From: Myxocyprinus asiaticus
Lineage: Eukaryota > Chordata > Actinopteri > Cypriniformes > Catostomidae
Reading direction: 5' to 3'
Length of the DNA stretch: 64,000 nt
NCBI RefSeq assembly: GCF_019703515.2
Contig: NC_059356.1
Location: forward strand, 25,907,197 to 25,971,196
In this document: piece by piece, positions 58,993 to 64,000 of the stretch
How positions within the stretch are numbered: position 1 is the first letter of the stretch
Layout: the number at the start of each line of letters is the position of its first letter
The notes under the pieces: model-generated
Told to the model about the DNA's origin: nothing
Seen by the model: only the letters and a program-made list of their open reading frames with translations
Databases searched by the model: none
Translations under genes and position numbers: made by a program

Positions 58993-61170
58993 CTGAAAAG
59001 TAGAGCCACATTTAAAAGAAAACATTATACACATCACACTGAAAAAATGTTCACTAAAACAAATCAGGTGATAAGTGATAATATATAAATTAACTAGTTT
59101 TATTCACATCAAAAATATTATTTGACATCACTGAATCGACCTGAATAGATTAGTGTAACATTTGTAACATGCTTGGTGTAACCCTTTTTTTTTTTTTTAT
59201 AAATAAAGTAAAAGAAATAAAAACTGATCTAACCCTTAAAATTATTTATTTTGTATTTTTAAGTAACAATTGCAGGTAACGCATTTTTCAATGCAGACAT
59301 CTAATATAAAGGCACAGTTTAATAAAACATGGTTTTGTTGAAATCATTAATCACAAAACTCAGAAATGACATATGCTTTAAAGGTTTCAAGTGTGTAATT
59401 TCCACACTACTAGCATCACCAAACAGACAACATACAAAAAATAATGACTGTTTTTACACAGGTTTTCAGAACACTTCCTGTCGTCCATTAGTCAACAAAA
59501 CAGGTGCCACCCCAAACTCACCATTGTTTGAGCCAGTGTTACTGTGTCAGGCTGGTATAGGGATTTTAAAGGTGAGGTCACACCTCCATTCACTTCCATT
59601 CATAAGCATAAGAACGAAGGAGAGTGGAAGCATGAGCTCATGCAAAGAAGTTTTGTATGCTATGTACCAAAGTTTAGAAAATTTTGACATGTTCATGCTT
59701 ATTGGGAAAATATGTTTGACCAATAAAAGATTTACACATCATAGACTGAACTCTCTTGGCTCAATACTAAGAATACAAACTTTAAAGCTACAGCCATAGG
59801 GTTTGCAGTGTTGCATTGTCCAAAGTAATTTCACATGCTCAAAGCCTAGAGTGGCCGTACCTTCAAACACACAGAAATGCTTTGATAGCGCTACATAGCC
59901 ACAGTGTTTATACTTTCAGGGAAATAAACCTACTACAAATGACTTACTTATAGTTGAGTATGCACATTTAACTTTAATAGGAGACGTTGGACACATGACC
60001 TTCAACATACTGCCTTTCATTATTGGTCCATATTTATTACAGTTAAATTTTCAAGTTTGAAGTGTTTGATTGTTTGGTTCATGTGTTTTCAGATTGTTTC
60101 TGATTAAAAAACAGTAAAATCCATTCCAGTTTTTTGAATTTCTGTTTATTTAAATTCTAATTACAAACTCACCACACACAGTAATGGTCAATAACTGTAA
60201 TATATTGAAAGCCATTTGTTTTCTGAAAAAAAGGATACCTTGCACATGAAGATAGCACATTGTTTTAGAATTTTACAGTAAAAAAAACCAAAATATCTTA
60301 AAACTACCTATTTTAGCTTCAGGTTTTAAAGGTTAATCTTTGTTTCTGGTACATTTGGACATGTTCCCCCACCCCATTTATTGAAGATGTATGTCTTTCA
60401 TCCAAGTGGTCTCATGAAAGGGGGGGGGGGGTGGTGGTGAACAACACTGCATCCTTTCATCTGAAACCCTGGCAATTTACAAAATAGTCACGACTCACAC
60501 CATCAGGGAGCAACTCCCGCAGCATTTTGAGTCATATGACAGGTTAAATGCTGGGGAATCTACATCACAATATCCATAGAGAACAAATGTGGTCAATAAA
60601 CAAAACATGACCAGATGACCTGAATGATTTTACAGACTTCATCAATCATTTTTTAATTCTTACTGATGTGATCAGGAACACACCTCTATGCCTGCAAAGT
60701 TTTTAGAGATGAAGATAAGAATGAGAAAACATGGATCTGAATGCAAGCTTTTAATTATAAGTTCAAAAGAAACGCAAGGATCACTAGAACCTGGAAAACA
60801 CAATATACACTTAAGCACTACACAAACTACTACATCCAAGAAGGACCTGAACCGACAAAGAGAACATCAGTGGATTATACTCACAAAGACTAATTGAGTA
60901 AATGAGACACACCAGGGAGCAATCAAGGGAAATATAGAGAACAGAGACAAGACAAGAACCAAAAACATGGCTTCAAAATGAAATTCCATAACAAAAGTCC
61001 AAAGACACAACATTACAGAGACTCTACAAATATTCAGTTATATGAAGCATTAGGAAAGCAGAATGCAAAATAGTTTGGCAACATTTTATGATAACTTTCA
61101 TTAATAGCACTAACATATAATGCTCAACAGATTGTTAATTAATGTACATTCAAACTGTTAGAAATGTTAA
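58993..61170. other. Presumed ca10 intron, no gene recognised
   Basis: I searched by eye for the preceding ca10 exon (…SIFIK) and did not find it. The 156-codon frame at 59329-59799 has no recognisable domain. A G-run is at 60421-60431. Confidence 0.4.
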
Positions 61171-61826
61171 TTAAAGAAATGTTCTGGGTTCAATACACGT
61201 TAAGCTTAATCGACAGCATTTGTGGCATAATACTGATTACCTCACAAAATAATTTTGACTTGCCCCTCTTTTTCTTAAAAAAAAAAAAGCAAAAATCTGG
61301 GTTACAGTTAGGCACTTACAATGGAAGTGAATGGGGGCCAATTTTTGAACGTAAAAATACTCACTTTTTCAAAAGTATAGCCACAAGACATAAACAATAT
61401 GTGTGTTAACATGATTTTAGTGTGATAACATCACTTACTAACATTTTCTGTGTAACGCTATAGCCAATTTTACAACTTTGTTACCATGACGATGTAACAT
61501 CAACAAACCCTAAAACCTTGAAATGACTGTCAAAATTACAATTTAAACAACTTTACAGCTCAAATAATACATGAGTTTTAACAGAAGAATTAATTTAAGT
61601 GCTTTTATAAAATTATAAGCTTCACATTTCTGCCTTTAAACCCTCCAAAAATTGGCCAGATTTACTTCTATTGTAAGTGCCTCACTGTAACTGTATAACA
61701 GTGCCATTTTTGCTTTTTATAAAGAAAAGGAGGGATGAGTCTAAATACATTTTTGTGTTAATCAACATTATGCCACAAATGCTGTCGATTAAGCTTAACT
61801 TGTATTGAACCCAGAACATTCCTTTA
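61171..61826. mobile_element. Palindromic MITE with TTAAAGGAATGTTC ends
   Basis: The arms ttaaagaaatgttctgggtt and complement (gaacccagaacattccttta), with acaatggaagtgaatggggg inside, make a second copy of the 12557-13135 family. Confidence 0.8.
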
Positions 61827-61834
61827 ATATACAT

Positions 61835-63565
61835 TTGTGGTTAACCGATATATCGCTGAGGATGATAAATCAGCTGATATTCTTTTTTTTTATCCCCTTT
61901 TCTCCCCAATTTGGCATGCCCAATTCCCACTACTTACTAGGTCCTCATGGTGGCGCAGTTACTCGCCTCATTCTGGGTTGTAGAGGACAAGTCTCACTTG
62001 TCAATCCATGCATCTCATCATGTGGCTTGCTGTGCATGACACCTCAGAGACTCACAACATGTGGAAGCTCATGCTATTCTCCGCGATCAACGCACAACTT
62101 ACCATGCGCCCCATTGAGAGCGAGAACCACTAATCGCGACCACGAGGAGGTTACCCCATGTGACTTTACCCTCCCTAGCAACCAGGCCAATTTGGTTGCT
62201 TAGGAGACCTGGCTGGAGTCACTCAGCACACCCTGGATTCGAACAGGGGTGGTAGCCAGCGTCAATACTCGCTGAGCTACCCAGGCCCCTAATCAGCTGA
62301 TATTCTGCATTTTTGAATTATAGGCAAATTTTCCCATTTGGCCGATTTGTTTCTTGAGCACGCTGAGAATCGCCTGCTTGCTTGTGAAGCGACTGAGACA
62401 TGTAAACGACCAGTCACGGTTTGTTTTGTTGTTACGTGCCATCGTGTTACTACAATAATAGACCGGTGTGCAACACAGTGTCATTTAAATGGTCTGCATA
62501 TCAGAGCCATGGCAGACACATTTGAGCTCATAGTGTTAATGTGCTCGCCTGTTTCATTATCCCTCTCTCTTCTCAACAGTTCTCTGTAACTAATATCATA
62601 TACCGTCTGCAAATATGCACATATCTTGTTTAAACAGATGTAATAAACAAACCTCACAAAACCTGAGCAGATCCAGCATCCTGTGGAGCGCTCATATATT
62701 TTGTCTCTAAAGCACATATTCTATCAGCCTCTCCTCAGCAGTCCCCTGTCAATTTTAACTTACTTTTCTAATGATAAAAGGCAAATATCAATAAAACTTC
62801 TATTATATACCATCTGCAAATATGTAGATATCTAATTTAAAAAGATGTAATTCACAAACCTCACAAAAATCCAGCGTTTTATTCCCGTCGAGCAGTCAAC
62901 TAATATCATCCTCTGAAGCACGTATTCTATCAGCCAGAATCAAAAGTTCAGGATCAGGATCAAAAGTTCCTCTGATTCACAAATCATGATGGTCAGCCAT
63001 GGCAATCCAAGCAGGCGATCCAGGCCATTTAAACTCTCAGGATATTGTTGCTCGTGCTGGATCCGCATGAGCGCAACTTCAAAGTAAAAACGCTTCACAT
63101 GTGCTATGAGTAAATGTCCTATTCACTATGCACTGTATGTAGAATTGGTTTGATTCTGTATTTTTTTTTAGAAAATGTGATTGCTAACACGGACACGCCA
63201 TGCATGGTTGCTGGACTACTGTGTGTACTGTTATTTCCTTCTTCCTAATATATTAACAATTTCTATGTGCAAATACATGTGCAAATAAATTACTAATATT
63301 TTATGACTAAACAAAAATAAGAAGAAACTGCTAACATTTAAAATACAATATCATTTTTTATATTATTTTTTACAAAGTTAAAGTTTTGTGTGAAATTGAG
63401 TAAATATAGTGCTAAATAAGAGTTTATTCATTTTTTAGCAATTTTATGTTGATTTAATTTACTATATTAAATTGTGTGATATATCGGCATTGTATCGGCC
63501 TATTGGCCACCCTGCTCTCTGGTTATCGGCATCGGCCATAAAAAAACCATATCGGTCGATCACTA
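61835..63565. mobile_element. hAT-type element with perfect 8-bp target duplication, containing a SINE
   Basis: The 8-mer atatacat lies at 61827-61834 and 63566-63573. The ends ttgtggttaaccgatatat and, inward, tagtgatcgaccgatatgg are inverted with changes. Inside are atcggc-type motifs at the right. No transposase frame. A HAmo-like SINE interrupts it. Confidence 0.75.
61884..62290 (-). mobile_element. HAmo-like tRNA-derived SINE with 16-bp target duplication
   Basis: Reverse orientation. The head at the right reads ggggcctgggtagctcagcg (box A) and ctgttcgaatccagg (box B), and the T-rich tail is at the left. The 16-mer aatcagctgatattct flanks it (61868-61883, 62291-62306). Confidence 0.87.
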
Positions 63566-63579
63566 ATATACATATTTAT

Positions 63580-64000
63580 GTTAAAGGGATAGTTCACCTA
63601 AAACTTTTAATTCTCTCATTATTTACTCACCCTCATGATATCCCAGATGTGTATGACTTTCTTTCTTCACCAGAACACATTTGAAGAAAAATAGAAAAAT
63701 ATCTTAGCTCAGCAGGTCCTTAAAATGCAAGTGAATGGAGATGTCTCTTTTGAAGCTTCAAAAATCACAGACAGTCAGCATAAACGTAATCCATACGACA
63801 CCAGCGGTTAAATTAATGTCTTCTAAAGTGACATGATAGCTTTTGGTGCAAAAAAGATCAATATTTAAGTACCTTTTAACTATAAACCATCGCTTCCGTT
63901 AGGTTTCACGTGAGGGTGATCATGTGGTCTCTTGTGTGACATATTCCCGTTGCCATGATACAGACGAAATCTCACATTCTTTTCTCGGTTTAGACATCCA
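63580..64000. mobile_element. MITE of the TTAAAGGGATAGTTCACC family, cut by the window end
   Basis: ttaaagggatagttcaccta and catgatatcccagatgtgta are the family's left landmarks. The right end is beyond 64000. Confidence 0.7.

Noticed and set aside
59329..59799. 156-codon frame as a new gene or ca10 exon
   Set aside because: No domain, no resemblance to CA10, no convincing splice sites; AT-rich chance frame.

Overview
The window looks like gene-poor, repeat-rich DNA from a teleost fish, most likely a cyprinid. Fish-type Tc1 elements, hAT-type elements and palindromic MITEs fill most of it. Two copies of a tRNA-derived SINE match what I recall of the HAmo family of carps. The species cannot be fixed from the sequence alone.

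Three protein-coding genes are supported, all on the minus strand. (1) The first two coding exons of a conventional protein kinase C, best matched to PKC beta (prkcb), lie at 24008-24598; the rest of that gene would lie to the left, and I found no further exon in 1-24000. (2) A complete smarce1 (BAF57, the HMG-box subunit of SWI/SNF chromatin remodelers) runs from about 43600 down to about 30537. Ten coding-containing exons join in phase to give 421 residues, plus a candidate non-coding first exon and a YY1-like promoter motif. (3) The last four coding exons of ca10 (carbonic-anhydrase-related protein X) lie at 49339-58992; its 5' exons are beyond the right edge or unrecognised.

Region by region: 1-24000 is repeat-laden non-coding DNA with a Sleeping-Beauty-like Tc1 relic (2538-4145), an apparently intact Tc1 element (5821-7403), a hAT 5' fragment with a zinc-finger exon (about 10745-11335) and a hAT element with a perfect 8-bp target duplication (13151-14413). 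24000-24850 is the CpG-rich prkcb 5' end. 25500-30500 holds MITEs and two SINEs. 30500-43600 is smarce1, whose largest intron carries a 3.7-kb hAT element with Tc1 copies nested in it. 43600-49300 is a Tc1 graveyard that includes a second apparently intact element (47574-48821). 49300-59000 is the 3' half of ca10, with an 8.4-kb intron packed with Tc1 relics and a non-autonomous LTR retrotransposon. 59000-64000 is probably ca10 intron, with a MITE and a hAT element interrupted by a SINE.

The three host genes have unrelated cell roles (signalling kinase, chromatin remodelling, neuronal adhesion ligand) and nothing suggests they act together. I found no convincing undescribed multi-gene system. 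The most interesting items are a tandemly duplicated splice donor that could insert four residues into the smarce1 HMG box, two transposons that look intact, and a roughly 1-kb inverted duplication 25 kb apart.
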